Of a stretch of DNA of 64,000 bases, positions 16,242-25,466 are shown piece after piece. Under the pieces are notes generated by a model that searched no databases, was not told where the DNA came from, and saw only the letters and a program-made list of their open reading frames with translations. Numbering within the stretch: the stretch's first letter is position 1; each line of letters starts with the position of its first letter. Position numbers and translations under genes: made by a program. Where the stretch lies: the NCBI GenBank assembly GCA_017051695.1, contig JAFIDK010000006.1, positions 124,001-188,000 on the forward strand. The letters run 5' to 3'. This stretch comes from Algoriphagus aestuarii. Its GTDB lineage: Bacteria; Bacteroidota; Bacteroidia; Cytophagales; Cyclobacteriaceae.

Positions 16242-18512
16242 ATGGATTACCTAGAAAGTCTAAACCCACCCCAAAGACAAGCTGTAGAACATACCGATGG
16301 TCCTGTCATGATTATTGCAGGTGCCGGATCCGGCAAAACCAGGGTACTTACTTATAGAATTGCACATTTGATTTACGCCAAAGGTGTGGATGCTTTTAAC
16401 ATCCTTTCGCTGACTTTTACCAATAAAGCTGCCAGTGAAATGAAGCACAGGATCGAGTCTCTTGCTGGACTTGAGGCCAGAAACACCTGGATGGGGACTT
16501 TCCACTCTGTTTTTGCGAAAATCCTCCGGGTGGAATCCGAGAAAATCGGCTATCCCTCCAATTTCACCATTTACGATGCTGATGATTCAAAATCCTTGAT
16601 CCGATCCATCGTGAAAAGTATGCACCTGGACGATAAAGTGTACAAGGCCAATACGGTGCTTTCCAGGATTTCGGGTGCCAAAAACCGACTGATTCACTGG
16701 CATGCTTATCAGAATGATCCTTTTGTGAAAGCTGATGATGAAGCTGCTATGAAACCTAAAATGGGTGAAATCTACCAGCGGTACCAAGAGCGGCTATTCA
16801 AAGCCGGGGCGATGGATTTTGATGATTTGCTTTTCAATACCAATATCCTCTTTCGCGATCATTTGGACGTGTTAAATAAGTACCAGCAACGTTTCAAATA
16901 CATCATGGTGGATGAGTTTCAGGATACAAACGTTTCCCAATACCTGATCACCAAAAAACTGGCTGCTGTACACCAGAACATCTGCGTCGTAGGTGACGAT
17001 GCACAAAGTATTTATGCGTTTCGTGGCGCCGATATTCAAAACATCCTGAATTTCGAAAAGGATTATCCGGATCTTTTTGTCGTCAAACTGGAGCAAAATT
17101 ACAGGTCTACCAAAACAATTGTAGAAGCTGCAAACTCCATCATCGATAAAAATAAAGCCCAGCTCAAAAAAGTAGTCTGGACTTCCAATCCGGATGGAGA
17201 TCAGATAGAATTGATCAAAGCAAGTTCCGACAGTGAGGAAGGTAGAATCGTAGCCAGCACCATTTTCGAAGAGAAATACAACAAGAAGCTCAGCAATAAT
17301 GACTTCGCTATTTTATATAGGACCAACTCACAATCCAGGTCGATAGAAGAAGCCCTTCGTAAAATGAACCTCAGTTACAAGATCGTGGGGGGATTGTCAT
17401 TTTACCAAAGAAAGGAAATCAAAGATCTCATGGCTTACATGAGATTTACGGTCAATCCAGCCGATGAAGAGGCATTTAAGCGGGTGATCAATTACCCAAA
17501 AAGAGGGGTTGGCGATACTTCCGTAGAGAAAATGCTGGTAGCTGCTTACGAGCATGACATCCCTCTCTGGGAAGTAGTAAGAAATGCGCACAGCTTCCTT
17601 CCGGGAAGAGCGGGTAATTCAGTGGATGACTTTGCGACCATGATCAAAGCTTTCCAAATCGAAGTGGAGAGAAAAGACGCTTTTGAGGCAGCCAACACCA
17701 TCGCCAAACAAAGCGGTCTGCTAAGGGAATTGTATGAGGACAAAACCATCGAAGGACTCAATCGCTATGAAAACGTCCAAGAACTCCTCAATGCTATCAA
17801 AGAATATGTAGACAATCCTGAAAATGAAGACAAAAGTTTAGGTGCCTTTCTACAGGAGATTGCGCTATTAACGGACAATGATCAGGATAAAGACCAAACA
17901 GAAGCCATCACCTTGATGACCATCCACTCCTCCAAAGGACTGGAGTTCAAGCAGGTGTTTGTGGTTGGATTGGAAGAGGATCTTTTCCCTTCTCAGATGA
18001 TGATGCAGAGTAGAGAGGACTTGGAGGAGGAACGAAGGTTATTTTATGTGGCTACCACAAGAGCGATGGATAAATTATACTTTACCTATGCCTTGACTCG
18101 TTATCGTTTTGGTAGATTGTTAAACTGTGAGCCAAGTCGCTTTTTGGAAGAAGTTGACCCTGCTTGCATCAAAGTAAACAAAACTTTAGCCAGCAAAGAC
18201 ATGGCTGGAGCTTTCCGAAGGGAAGGATTGCCAGGTAGCTCTTCTTCCAGCCCCGGATTTATTGGAATCAAAAAGAAACCAGAGACAAGAGTGCCTAGTA
18301 CGATGAAAGTACATACACCAAGTCCTGATTTTAAACCTTCCAATACCAACAACCTGAGGGCGGAGCAACTGGTAGAGCATCCCAAGTTTGGATTTGGGAA
18401 AGTACAAAAAATTGAAACTGAAGGACTTAATAGAAAAGCAAGGATTCAATTCGAACATTTTGGAGAGAAAACATTATTACTTAGCTTTGCGAAGCTCAGA
18501 ATTATAGACTAA
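16242..18512 (+). CDS. UvrD/PcrA-type DNA helicase
   Basis: 756 residues, typical for UvrD/PcrA. It unwinds DNA 3'-5' using ATP, in excision repair and removal of recombination proteins. Visible superfamily 1 motifs in order: Q-motif LNPPQRQAVE, Walker A AGAGSGKT (residues 26-33), TFTNKAASEMK, Walker B VDEFQDTN, GDDAQSIYAFRGA, LEQNYRST, TIHSSKGLEF, VATTRAMDKL. The C-terminal tail contains the QLVEHPKFGFGKV block common to PcrA proteins. Cytoplasmic. No truncation. The start agrees with the family (MDYLESLNPPQ). Confidence 0.95.
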   Translation: MDYLESLNPPQRQAVEHTDGPVMIIAGAGSGKTRVLTYRIAHLIYAKGVDAFNILSLTFTNKAASEMKHRIESLAGLEARNTWMGTFHSVFAKILRVESEKIGYPSNFTIYDADDSKSLIRSIVKSMHLDDKVYKANTVLSRISGAKNRLIHWHAYQNDPFVKADDEAAMKPKMGEIYQRYQERLFKAGAMDFDDLLFNTNILFRDHLDVLNKYQQRFKYIMVDEFQDTNVSQYLITKKLAAVHQNICVVGDDAQSIYAFRGADIQNILNFEKDYPDLFVVKLEQNYRSTKTIVEAANSIIDKNKAQLKKVVWTSNPDGDQIELIKASSDSEEGRIVASTIFEEKYNKKLSNNDFAILYRTNSQSRSIEEALRKMNLSYKIVGGLSFYQRKEIKDLMAYMRFTVNPADEEAFKRVINYPKRGVGDTSVEKMLVAAYEHDIPLWEVVRNAHSFLPGRAGNSVDDFATMIKAFQIEVERKDAFEAANTIAKQSGLLRELYEDKTIEGLNRYENVQELLNAIKEYVDNPENEDKSLGAFLQEIALLTDNDQDKDQTEAITLMTIHSSKGLEFKQVFVVGLEEDLFPSQMMMQSREDLEEERRLFYVATTRAMDKLYFTYALTRYRFGRLLNCEPSRFLEEVDPACIKVNKTLASKDMAGAFRREGLPGSSSSSPGFIGIKKKPETRVPSTMKVHTPSPDFKPSNTNNLRAEQLVEHPKFGFGKVQKIETEGLNRKARIQFEHFGEKTLLLSFAKLRIID

Positions 18513-18578
18513 TCACCTGCCTTCCTGCCTTTTGGTATTTTTTTGCTACCTTTTACCTATGCAAAAAAGGGAGGTCAC

Positions 18579-19241
18579 ATGGAGCAACTGGAACCTGACA
18601 AACAAAAACTCATTTTGAAAGAATACGGCAAAAACGTTCAACGCCTCGTTGATCATATCACAGGCATTGAAGACCGGGAAAAACGTACCGCCAGTGCGTA
18701 TACCGCTATAGAAATCATCAAGCAACTCAACCCAACTCTGAAGCAGGAAAACGATCAGAAACTTTGGGATGACCTGTACATCATGTCTGATTTTAAATTA
18801 GATGTGGACAGTCCATTCCCTATGCCTGAAAAAGAACTTCTTGGAAAGAAACCCGATCCTATCGGCTATCCAAAAGGTGAGATTAAATTCAAGCATTACG
18901 GCAGAAATATAGAAAAACTGATCGAAAACGCCATAGATATCGAAAATGATGAGGAGCAGGAAGCTGCGATAATTTTCATCGGCCAGCTGATGAGAAGTTT
19001 TCATTCTACATGGAACAGAGATAATTTTGACGATGCCATCATCCTGGATGACATCAAAACCCTTTCCAAAGGAAAGCTTCATATCGATCTGGAAAAAGTA
19101 AAGGAAAACGGGCTGTTTGAATCCAATACCCGAAGAGATTTCAAACTCCCTTTGCAGGTGGAGCACACTAACCATAAAAACAAGCGACCACACAACAACA
19201 AACGTCGCTCAAACAATCATAACAAAAAACGTAGAAATTAA
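18579..19241 (+). CDS. DUF4290 family protein
   Basis: 220 residues from the ATG at 18579, which has AGGGAGG about 5 bases before it; an upstream TTG start would add 12 unconserved residues. The N-terminal block LILKEYGKNVQRLVDHIT and IEDREKR, and the later FKHYGRNIEKLIENA, are characteristic of DUF4290, found almost only in Bacteroidota, often just before murA. The C-terminus is basic and Asn/Lys/Arg-rich (HKNKRPHNNKRRSNNHN), suggesting nucleic acid or membrane-surface contact. Function unknown. The stop overlaps the murA start (TAATG), so translation is probably coupled. Confidence 0.85.
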   Translation: MEQLEPDKQKLILKEYGKNVQRLVDHITGIEDREKRTASAYTAIEIIKQLNPTLKQENDQKLWDDLYIMSDFKLDVDSPFPMPEKELLGKKPDPIGYPKGEIKFKHYGRNIEKLIENAIDIENDEEQEAAIIFIGQLMRSFHSTWNRDNFDDAIILDDIKTLSKGKLHIDLEKVKENGLFESNTRRDFKLPLQVEHTNHKNKRPHNNKRRSNNHNKKRRN

Positions 19242-20548
19242 TGGCATCATTTCGGGTCAAAGGGGGAAATCATCTCAAAGGTGAAATCATCCCGCAGGGA
19301 GCGAAAAACGAAGCCTTGCAAATCCTTTGTGCAGTCCTGCTCACCTCTGAGGAGGTTATCATCCATAAAATCCCAAATATCCGTGACGTCAATAAGTTGA
19401 TCGAACTGCTTGGCGACATGGGGGTAAAAGTGACCAAACTAGGTCCTGAATCCTATTCTTTTAAGGCTGACCAAGTCAATCTCGAATATCTGGAAACAGA
19501 GGATTTCCTGAAAAAAGCTTCCTCACTTCGAGGTTCGGTAATGATCTTAGGACCTCTTTTGGCAAGATTTGGAACTGGAAAACTTTCTAAACCGGGAGGA
19601 GATAAAATCGGAAGAAGGAGAATGGACACTCACTTTTTTGGGTTCCAAAAACTTGGTGCAAAATTCCGCTACGATGCCAAAAACGAGATTTTCCACATAG
19701 ACGGAAAAAACCTGAAAGGTTGCTACATGCTATTGGACGAAGCATCCGTAACCGGAACAGCCAATATCGTGATGGCAGCTGTAATGGCTGAAGGAAAAAC
19801 CACCATTTACAACGCCGCCTGCGAACCCTACTTACAGCAACTCTGCGACATGCTGAATAGAATGGGGGCAAAAATCACCGGTGTGGGATCCAACCTCCTG
19901 CATATCGAAGGTGTAGATAAACTCGGTGGTACGGAGCATAAAATGCTTCCAGACATGATCGAAATCGGTTCATTCATTGGTTTGGCAGCTATGACCCAGT
20001 CTGAAATCACCATCAAAGACGCTCAGGTTCACCGACTAGGAATCATTCCAGAGACTTTCCGTAGGATGGGCATTAAACTGGAAATCAAAGGCGATGACAT
20101 CTTTATTCCTGCCCAAAAGCATTATGAAATCGAAACATTTATCGATGGGTCGATTTTGACTGTTGCCGATGCCATTTGGCCTGGCTTTACACCAGACCTT
20201 TTGAGTATTGTTTTGGTCACTGCCACTCAAGCAAAAGGCACAGTTTTGGTTCATCAAAAAATGTTCGAAAGCCGTTTGTTCTTTGTAGACAAATTGATCG
20301 ACATGGGAGCACAGATTATTTTATGTGATCCGCATCGTGCCACGGTCATCGGTCTGGATAGAAAATACCCATTGAGGGGCATCAGAATGACTTCACCTGA
20401 TATTAGAGCTGGGGTTTCGTTGTTGATCGCAGCACTTTCTGCAAACGGCACTTCGATCATCGATAATATAGAACAGATCGATCGAGGATATCAGTATATC
20501 GATGAAAGATTGAATGCTTTAGGAGCCGAAATCGAAAGAATTTCATAA
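19241..20548 (+). CDS. murA: UDP-N-acetylglucosamine 1-carboxyvinyltransferase
   Basis: 435 residues. First committed step of peptidoglycan precursor synthesis: transfer of enolpyruvate from PEP to UDP-GlcNAc. It has the EPT fold signatures PQGAKNEALQIL, SSLRGSVMILGPLLARFG, PDMIEIGSFIGL and SPDIRAGVSLLIAAL. The active-site loop reads KPGGDKIGRRR, so residue 121 is Asp where E. coli has Cys115. That change is known in Mycobacterium and Chlamydia and goes with intrinsic fosfomycin resistance; it looks lineage-typical rather than a defect. Cytoplasmic. The start overlaps the DUF4290 stop, and a terminator follows the stop. Confidence 0.95.
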   Translation: MASFRVKGGNHLKGEIIPQGAKNEALQILCAVLLTSEEVIIHKIPNIRDVNKLIELLGDMGVKVTKLGPESYSFKADQVNLEYLETEDFLKKASSLRGSVMILGPLLARFGTGKLSKPGGDKIGRRRMDTHFFGFQKLGAKFRYDAKNEIFHIDGKNLKGCYMLLDEASVTGTANIVMAAVMAEGKTTIYNAACEPYLQQLCDMLNRMGAKITGVGSNLLHIEGVDKLGGTEHKMLPDMIEIGSFIGLAAMTQSEITIKDAQVHRLGIIPETFRRMGIKLEIKGDDIFIPAQKHYEIETFIDGSILTVADAIWPGFTPDLLSIVLVTATQAKGTVLVHQKMFESRLFFVDKLIDMGAQIILCDPHRATVIGLDRKYPLRGIRMTSPDIRAGVSLLIAALSANGTSIIDNIEQIDRGYQYIDERLNALGAEIERIS

Positions 20549-20550
20549 CA

Positions 20551-20585
20551 GCGTCCGGCCATCGTGCCGGATGCACCGTTTTTTT
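20551..20585 (+). terminator. Terminator after murA
   Basis: GCGTCCGGC (20551-20559), six-base loop, GCCGGATGC (20566-20574): 9-bp G+C-rich stem with one G:T pair, then ACCG and seven T (20579-20585). Confidence 0.85.
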
Positions 20586-20599
20586 ATTGTAGCTGCGTT

Positions 20600-21577
20600 T
20601 TGTTGGAAGAAATTTACATCAAGAGAAACCCTCCCGTGAATCTTCGGAAAGAAGATGAACGGTTGTTTGTGGATGCCTACGAGGCGAAATTCCGCATTCG
20701 CCCTATCCATCATCTGGAAAACGTAGCCATCCTACAGGACACTGTTTTTTCTCCTTCCCATTTTAGCTTTTATGCAACCCATACGCACGTAAATTCTTTG
20801 GGGAAACTTCCCTTAGGGAAGCGGGTAGTGTATTGTGCCTTAAAAAAATGGCGAACTATCCCCCATGGAATTTGGATCAAAGACGAATGGAGCGCCAACT
20901 ATTTTCATTGGATGACGGATTGCCTTCCTAGACTTTGGCTTGGCCTGAATACGGGGATTTCAAACAGGGTCATTCTTCATGATTCTTATCAAAGACTGCC
21001 TTATGTGACCCAAAGTCTTGAACTTTTGGGAATACAACCTGTCTACTATAAATCCCATGAAAATCTCTGGGTGAAAAATCTGGTTTTGACACCAAGAACC
21101 TCCACGTTTCCAAACATGCACGAGGAATTGACCCGGAAGACTAGGGAAAAGTTAAGTTTCAGGCCGGAAAAAGAACCTTTTCGAAAAATTTATATCAGTA
21201 GAAAATTTGCTCCTAAACGTAAGACCCACAATGAAATCGATGTGGAGCTTCTTATGATCAGACATGGTTTCGAGGTAGTCTATACTGAAAAACTAAGTCT
21301 AAAAGAGCAGATCAAACTCATGTCAGAAACCAAAATTTTGGTTTCACTTCACGGAGCGGCATTGACCAATATGCTTTTTCTCCCAAAAGGGAGCAAAATT
21401 ATAGAACTTAGAAATCAGGGTGATGCAGAAACCCAATGTTATTTTAATTTGGCCAATGCATTAAAGATCCCTTACTATTACACTCTAAATCAAGGAGATA
21501 GCCAAGATACCATCATGACTGACTTTACCGTGGACCTGAAAGCCTTGGAAGAAACACTTTTGCAACTTCAGGATTAA
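20600..21577 (+). CDS. Glycosyltransferase family 61 protein (DUF563)
   Basis: About 325 residues. GT61 blocks are clear: WSANYFHWMTDCLPRLW near the N-terminus, RKIYISRKFA mid-protein, and LVSLHGAALTNMLFLPKGSKIIELR toward the end. Family members transfer sugars such as xylose or GlcNAc onto glycans; donor and acceptor are unknown. No signal peptide or membrane segment. The start is uncertain: a GTG at 20564 opens the frame but lies inside the murA terminator hairpin, and there is no ATG before the conserved region. TTG at 20600 or 20603 (then LEEIYIKRNPPVNLRKEDE) is my choice; a GTG at 20636 is possible. Not obviously part of a polysaccharide cluster. Confidence 0.8.
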   Translation: MLEEIYIKRNPPVNLRKEDERLFVDAYEAKFRIRPIHHLENVAILQDTVFSPSHFSFYATHTHVNSLGKLPLGKRVVYCALKKWRTIPHGIWIKDEWSANYFHWMTDCLPRLWLGLNTGISNRVILHDSYQRLPYVTQSLELLGIQPVYYKSHENLWVKNLVLTPRTSTFPNMHEELTRKTREKLSFRPEKEPFRKIYISRKFAPKRKTHNEIDVELLMIRHGFEVVYTEKLSLKEQIKLMSETKILVSLHGAALTNMLFLPKGSKIIELRNQGDAETQCYFNLANALKIPYYYTLNQGDSQDTIMTDFTVDLKALEETLLQLQD

Positions 21578-21655
21578 ATAATTTTCCCTTTCCCAATCCA
21601 TCTTTCCTTCTCGTTTTTTTTGGTAAATTCCTAGTCTCAATTGCCAAAATAACCT

Positions 21656-23374
21656 ATGACGAAGAAAAAGCTCCGCAGCCAAGAATGGTACGGTAGAACC
21701 GGAAAAGACGGTTTCATTTATAGATCTTGGATGAAAAACCAAGGTTTCCCACATCACTTATTTGAAGGTGAAAAACCCGTGATCGGGATTTGTAATACCT
21801 GGTCAGAACTCACCCCCTGCAATGCCCATTTCCGGGACTTAGCAGAAGCACTAAAACGCGGAATCTGGGAAGCCGGAGGATTTCCTTTGGAATTCCCGGT
21901 TATGTCTTTGGGCGAATGCTCCATCAAACCCACTGCGATGCTTTTCAGGAATCTGGCCAGCATGGACGTGGAAGAAAGCATCCGTGCCAATCCGATGGAT
22001 GGTGTGGTGTTGATGTGTGGATGTGATAAAACCACGCCTTCCTTGGTGATGGGTGCGGCATCTGTGGATATTCCGGCTTTGGTCGTATCCGGCGGACCTA
22101 TGCTGGTGGGTCGGTTTAAGGGAAAGAAAATAGGCACATCAGATGTCTGGAGATTTGCTGAGGATTTTAAAACAGGAAAACTTTCACAGGAAGATTTTAT
22201 AGAAGCAGAGGCGGCTATGTCTCGTTCTGTGGGTCATTGTGCCCCGATGGGTACAGCCTCAACGATGGCGGCCATGGTAGAATCACTTGGACTGGCACTT
22301 CCTGACAATGCCACCATTCCGGCAGCAGATTCCAGAAGAAAAGTATTGGCACATATGGCCGGAATGAGAATCGTGGAAATGGTCAATGAAGACCTGAAAA
22401 TGAGTAAAATCCTGACCAGAAAAGCCTTCGAAAACTCCATTATGGTCAATGCAGCCCTTGGAGGATCTACCAATTTTATTTTACACCTGACTGCCATTGC
22501 AAAAAGAATCGGAGTGGATATTGATCTCACAGATTTTGATCATTTCTCTTCAAAAATCCCCTTGATAGCCAATGTGCAGCCATCTGGTGAGCATTGGGTA
22601 GAAGACCTGTTTTATGCAGGAGGCTTACCCGCAGTCATGAAAGAAATGGAAAAACATCTCCATACAGACGCCTTGACGGTCAATGGTAAAACCATCGGGG
22701 AAAACATCCAAAAAGCTGAGTGCTATGACCGTAACCTCATTGGTACGATGGAAAAACCTATCAAACCAGATTCAGGAATCGCTGTTTTGAAAGGAAATCT
22801 TTGTCCAAATGGGGCAGTGATTAAACCTTCCGCCGCCAGTCCTCATTTATTGACCCATACCGGAAAAGCGGTGGTCTTTGAAACCATCGATGAGTACAAA
22901 GCAAAAATAGATGATCCGAACTTGGACATTGACGAGAATTCCATCATGGTCATGAAAAACGTAGGGCCAAAAGGATATCCAGGCATGCCAGAAGTTGGAA
23001 ATATGACCCTCCCTAAAAAAATCCTGGACAAAGGAATCAAAGACATGGTTCGGATTTCTGATGGTCGAATGAGCGGAACAGGCTATGGAACAGTGATCCT
23101 TCATGTTTCTCCTGAATCTGCCATTGGCGGGCCTCTTGCATTAGTGAAAACAGGAGATTTGATCGAGTTGAATGTTCCTGAAAGGACCTTAAACCTGTTG
23201 ATCTCTGATGAAGAATTTGCTAGCCGAAAAGCTGCATTTGTACCTACTTCCCTTCCTTATGATCGAGGATATGTGAATTTATTTCTGGATAAAGTCAACC
23301 AAGCGCATGAGGGGGTAGACTTTGATTTTCTTCAGGGCAGTTCGGGGTCAGAAGTAAAAAGAGACTCCCATTAA
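21656..23374 (+). CDS. IlvD/Edd-family sugar-acid dehydratase (L-arabinonate/xylonate type)
   Basis: 572 residues. The N-terminus LRSQEWYG and DGFIYRSWMKNQGFP, then ICNTWSELTPCNAHFRDLAE and FRNLASMDVEESIRANPMDG, match pentonate dehydratases more closely than the ilvD branched-chain enzyme. Likely Fe-S cluster cysteines are Cys55 (TPCNAHF), Cys123 (CGCDKTTP) and Cys194 (VGHCAPMGT). RISDGRMSGTGYG is also present. It should dehydrate a sugar acid to a 2-keto-3-deoxy acid in the cytoplasm; the exact substrate is not readable. An SDR gene starts 6 bases later on the same strand, as expected of a sugar-acid catabolic pair. Confidence 0.85.
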   Translation: MTKKKLRSQEWYGRTGKDGFIYRSWMKNQGFPHHLFEGEKPVIGICNTWSELTPCNAHFRDLAEALKRGIWEAGGFPLEFPVMSLGECSIKPTAMLFRNLASMDVEESIRANPMDGVVLMCGCDKTTPSLVMGAASVDIPALVVSGGPMLVGRFKGKKIGTSDVWRFAEDFKTGKLSQEDFIEAEAAMSRSVGHCAPMGTASTMAAMVESLGLALPDNATIPAADSRRKVLAHMAGMRIVEMVNEDLKMSKILTRKAFENSIMVNAALGGSTNFILHLTAIAKRIGVDIDLTDFDHFSSKIPLIANVQPSGEHWVEDLFYAGGLPAVMKEMEKHLHTDALTVNGKTIGENIQKAECYDRNLIGTMEKPIKPDSGIAVLKGNLCPNGAVIKPSAASPHLLTHTGKAVVFETIDEYKAKIDDPNLDIDENSIMVMKNVGPKGYPGMPEVGNMTLPKKILDKGIKDMVRISDGRMSGTGYGTVILHVSPESAIGGPLALVKTGDLIELNVPERTLNLLISDEEFASRKAAFVPTSLPYDRGYVNLFLDKVNQAHEGVDFDFLQGSSGSEVKRDSH

Positions 23375-23380
23375 AGAACT

Positions 23381-24142
23381 ATGAGGACAAAAAAAACGGC
23401 AATTATCACAGGTGCAGGCCAAGGAATCGGCCTTGCCATCGCTGAGAAATTGGCGGCGGAAAGTATCAATTTAGTGTTGAATGACCTGGAAGAAGCCCTA
23501 ATCACTGATGCCTGCAAGAGGATTTCGCATATTCATGGGATGAACGCCGTGCCAGTGGCGGGAGATTCGAGTAAGCAGGAAGTTATCAATGAAATGATCG
23601 AAGCCGCAATTACCAATTTTGGGACTGTCGATATCGTGGTAGCAAATGCAGGCATTACCCTTTTTGGAAGTTTTCTGGAATATTCCAGAGAGGATTTTAT
23701 GGAAGTTACCCGGGTCAATCAAGCCGGTACTTTCTTCCTGACTCAAGCCGCAGCACTGATCATGAAAAACCAGAAAAATGGAGGAGCAATTTTACTGACC
23801 TCCTCCGTCACTGCTCATCAAAGTCATGAAAATCTTGCCGCTTATGCCATGAGCAAAGCGGCGGTGGAAATGCTTGCAAAGAACCTGGTATTGGAATTGG
23901 CTCCCTTGGGAATCAGAATTAACACCATCGCGCCTGGGGCAACGATGACCAATCGAACTGCCTTGGATTCCAACTATGAAAAAACCTGGTCAAATTTGAC
24001 ACCATTGGGAAGACCTGCGTCTCCGGAAGATATTGCCGCAGCGGCAGCATTTTTGGTTTCCGATGGTTCCAAGCACATAACAGGACAAACCTTGGTGGTA
24101 GATGGAGGATGGACCAGCATCAGCCCATCCCCTTATGATTGA
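23381..24142 (+). CDS. SDR family oxidoreductase
   Basis: 253 residues, a classical short-chain dehydrogenase. Rossmann motif TGAGQGIG (residues 10-17), NAG motif VANAGIT, catalytic Ser in LLTSSVTAHQ, and YAMSK holding Tyr and Lys. PGATMTNRT and the end GQTLVVDGGW are standard. ND after the second strand (LVLNDLEE) favours NAD(H). Tightly coupled (6-base gap) to the sugar-acid dehydratase, it probably oxidises a sugar, sugar lactone precursor or 2-keto-3-deoxy acid; the precise substrate is inferred. Cytoplasmic. Confidence 0.88.
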   Translation: MRTKKTAIITGAGQGIGLAIAEKLAAESINLVLNDLEEALITDACKRISHIHGMNAVPVAGDSSKQEVINEMIEAAITNFGTVDIVVANAGITLFGSFLEYSREDFMEVTRVNQAGTFFLTQAAALIMKNQKNGGAILLTSSVTAHQSHENLAAYAMSKAAVEMLAKNLVLELAPLGIRINTIAPGATMTNRTALDSNYEKTWSNLTPLGRPASPEDIAAAAAFLVSDGSKHITGQTLVVDGGWTSISPSPYD

Positions 24143-24567
24143 AAATCGATAGCTTGTTTCTAAACCATGGTCTGTGTCTATCCGCCTCGGTCAGTGTCTT
24201 CACAAACCGAAACAAATATGTCCTGTGAAGACACAGGCCACGACGATAGAGTTAATTGATTTTCTTGACGGATCTGCCTTCAGCTCAAAAACCGGATAGT
24301 TTAAGGGAGTTCCTCCAAAATTCGATTTTTTTGAACAAAATGACATTACAATTTAAGAACGATCGTTATTTGGACGCGCGGTGGGCTGACACAGCAGCGG
24401 GGCAGGCGGAGGATTTGTTCGGTGGAAGCTTTGCTTTGTCTTGATCTTTTGGTCCTTTTGCATCAAGGCAAAAGGACAATAAAAAGGGATTACATTAAAT
24501 TTTATCTCTATTAATTAAAAACAAATCCAATTCATAGTAACTTATATACTTTGAAAAACGACAAACC
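24143..24567. other. 425-bp intergenic with repeat copy and hairpins
   Basis: No gene supported. It holds an 11-bp inverted repeat GTGTCTTCACA (24194-24204) / TGTGAAGACAC (24224-24234) with no T-run, and copy 1 of a dispersed repeat (24365-24477). A short open frame at 24256-24444 crosses the repeat and has no family features. Confidence 0.6.
24365..24477 (+). repeat. Dispersed intergenic repeat, copy 1
   Basis: About 113 bases alignable with the reverse complement of 27591-27703 (roughly three quarters identical by eye). Shared blocks include GGGCTGAC, CAGCAGC, GAAGCTTTGC and the end hairpin. The hairpin here is GTCCTTTTGC (24452-24461), six-base loop, GCAAAAGGAC (24468-24477). Confidence 0.8.
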
Positions 24568-25215
24568 ATGAAACAAGCTAGCTTTGTAATCCTTTTAGTT
24601 TGGGCCTTGAGCTCCTGCCAACCCAAAGAAACCATGCCTGACACGCTTCCCATGAAGGTGGCTATGGCCTATGGATTCGATAAATTTGATGAAGTAAACA
24701 GCATCGCCTATACCTGGAATGTACGAGTGGACTCTTCCCGAGTGGTCACACGCGACTGGAAATGGAATGTAAAAGACCGAACTGTTTATTATGCGACTCC
24801 AGATACCAGCTATACCTACAGCTTGGATATGCCAGCTGATTCGCTTCCTCCTGCTGACAAAGGCTTTATCAATGATAAATACTGGATGATGTACCCTTTC
24901 CAATTGGCTTGGGACTCAGGATACACTTATGAAACCGAGGAGAATGTTCCAGCACCGATTTCAGGAGAAAGCACCACCAAGCTAACCATTGTCTATAATG
25001 GGGAAGATGGTTATACACCGGGAGATGCTTACGACTTATATCTGGATGAAAACAACATGATCACCGAATGGGTATTCCGAAGAGGAAATGGCCCTGATGG
25101 CAGACCTACTACTTGGGAAAATGTAGAGCAATTCGGCCCGATCAAACTGGCCACTACCCATGCCAATGCAGAAGGCCAAAACTTTATCTGGTTCTCCAAT
25201 ATTTCGGTGAATTAA
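24568..25215 (+). CDS. Lipoprotein of unknown function
   Basis: 215 residues. Signal peptide with lipobox LSSC (Cys17). The mature part is beta-rich with many Trp and Tyr (AYTWNVRVD, DWKWNVKDRTVYYATPD, KYWMMYPFQLAWDSGY, NMITEWVFRRGNG). This spacing of strands, with an opening segment that asks how a quantity in the cell sample changes, loosely recalls LolA/LppX-fold or outer membrane lipoprotein-sorting-like proteins, but I do not recognise a family. No catalytic motif. It stands alone on the plus strand, after a repeat-rich gap and before a terminator. Probably a periplasmic or outer-membrane protein. Confidence 0.75.
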   Translation: MKQASFVILLVWALSSCQPKETMPDTLPMKVAMAYGFDKFDEVNSIAYTWNVRVDSSRVVTRDWKWNVKDRTVYYATPDTSYTYSLDMPADSLPPADKGFINDKYWMMYPFQLAWDSGYTYETEENVPAPISGESTTKLTIVYNGEDGYTPGDAYDLYLDENNMITEWVFRRGNGPDGRPTTWENVEQFGPIKLATTHANAEGQNFIWFSNISVN

Positions 25216-25234
25216 GCTTATTTCAATACAAATC

Positions 25235-25267
25235 AGGCCGTTTGCTAATTAGTGATCGGCCTTTTTT
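25235..25267 (+). terminator. Terminator after the lipoprotein gene
   Basis: AGGCCG (25235-25240) and CGGCCT (25257-25262) with an inner CTAATTAG palindrome, followed by a T-run to 25267. It lies 19 bases after the stop. Confidence 0.8.
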
Positions 25268-25466
25268 GGTTTTATAAAAGAAATAGTGTCCCAAATATTT
25301 GAAAGAAGTCTTAAAGACAATCCGTTTATTAAGAATCAATTTCTCTATGGATAAAGAAGTATTCAGAAAAACAGAAGTCAAATTGATAAATATTACTGAT
25401 CCCTTAGCTAGTAGCAATCGTCGCTTACAAACTCATTCTGGTATTCTCACTAGTGTGTTGCATTAA

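Noticed and set aside
24256-24444. 62-codon open frame
   Set aside because: Lies across the dispersed repeat copy and has no start context or family match.
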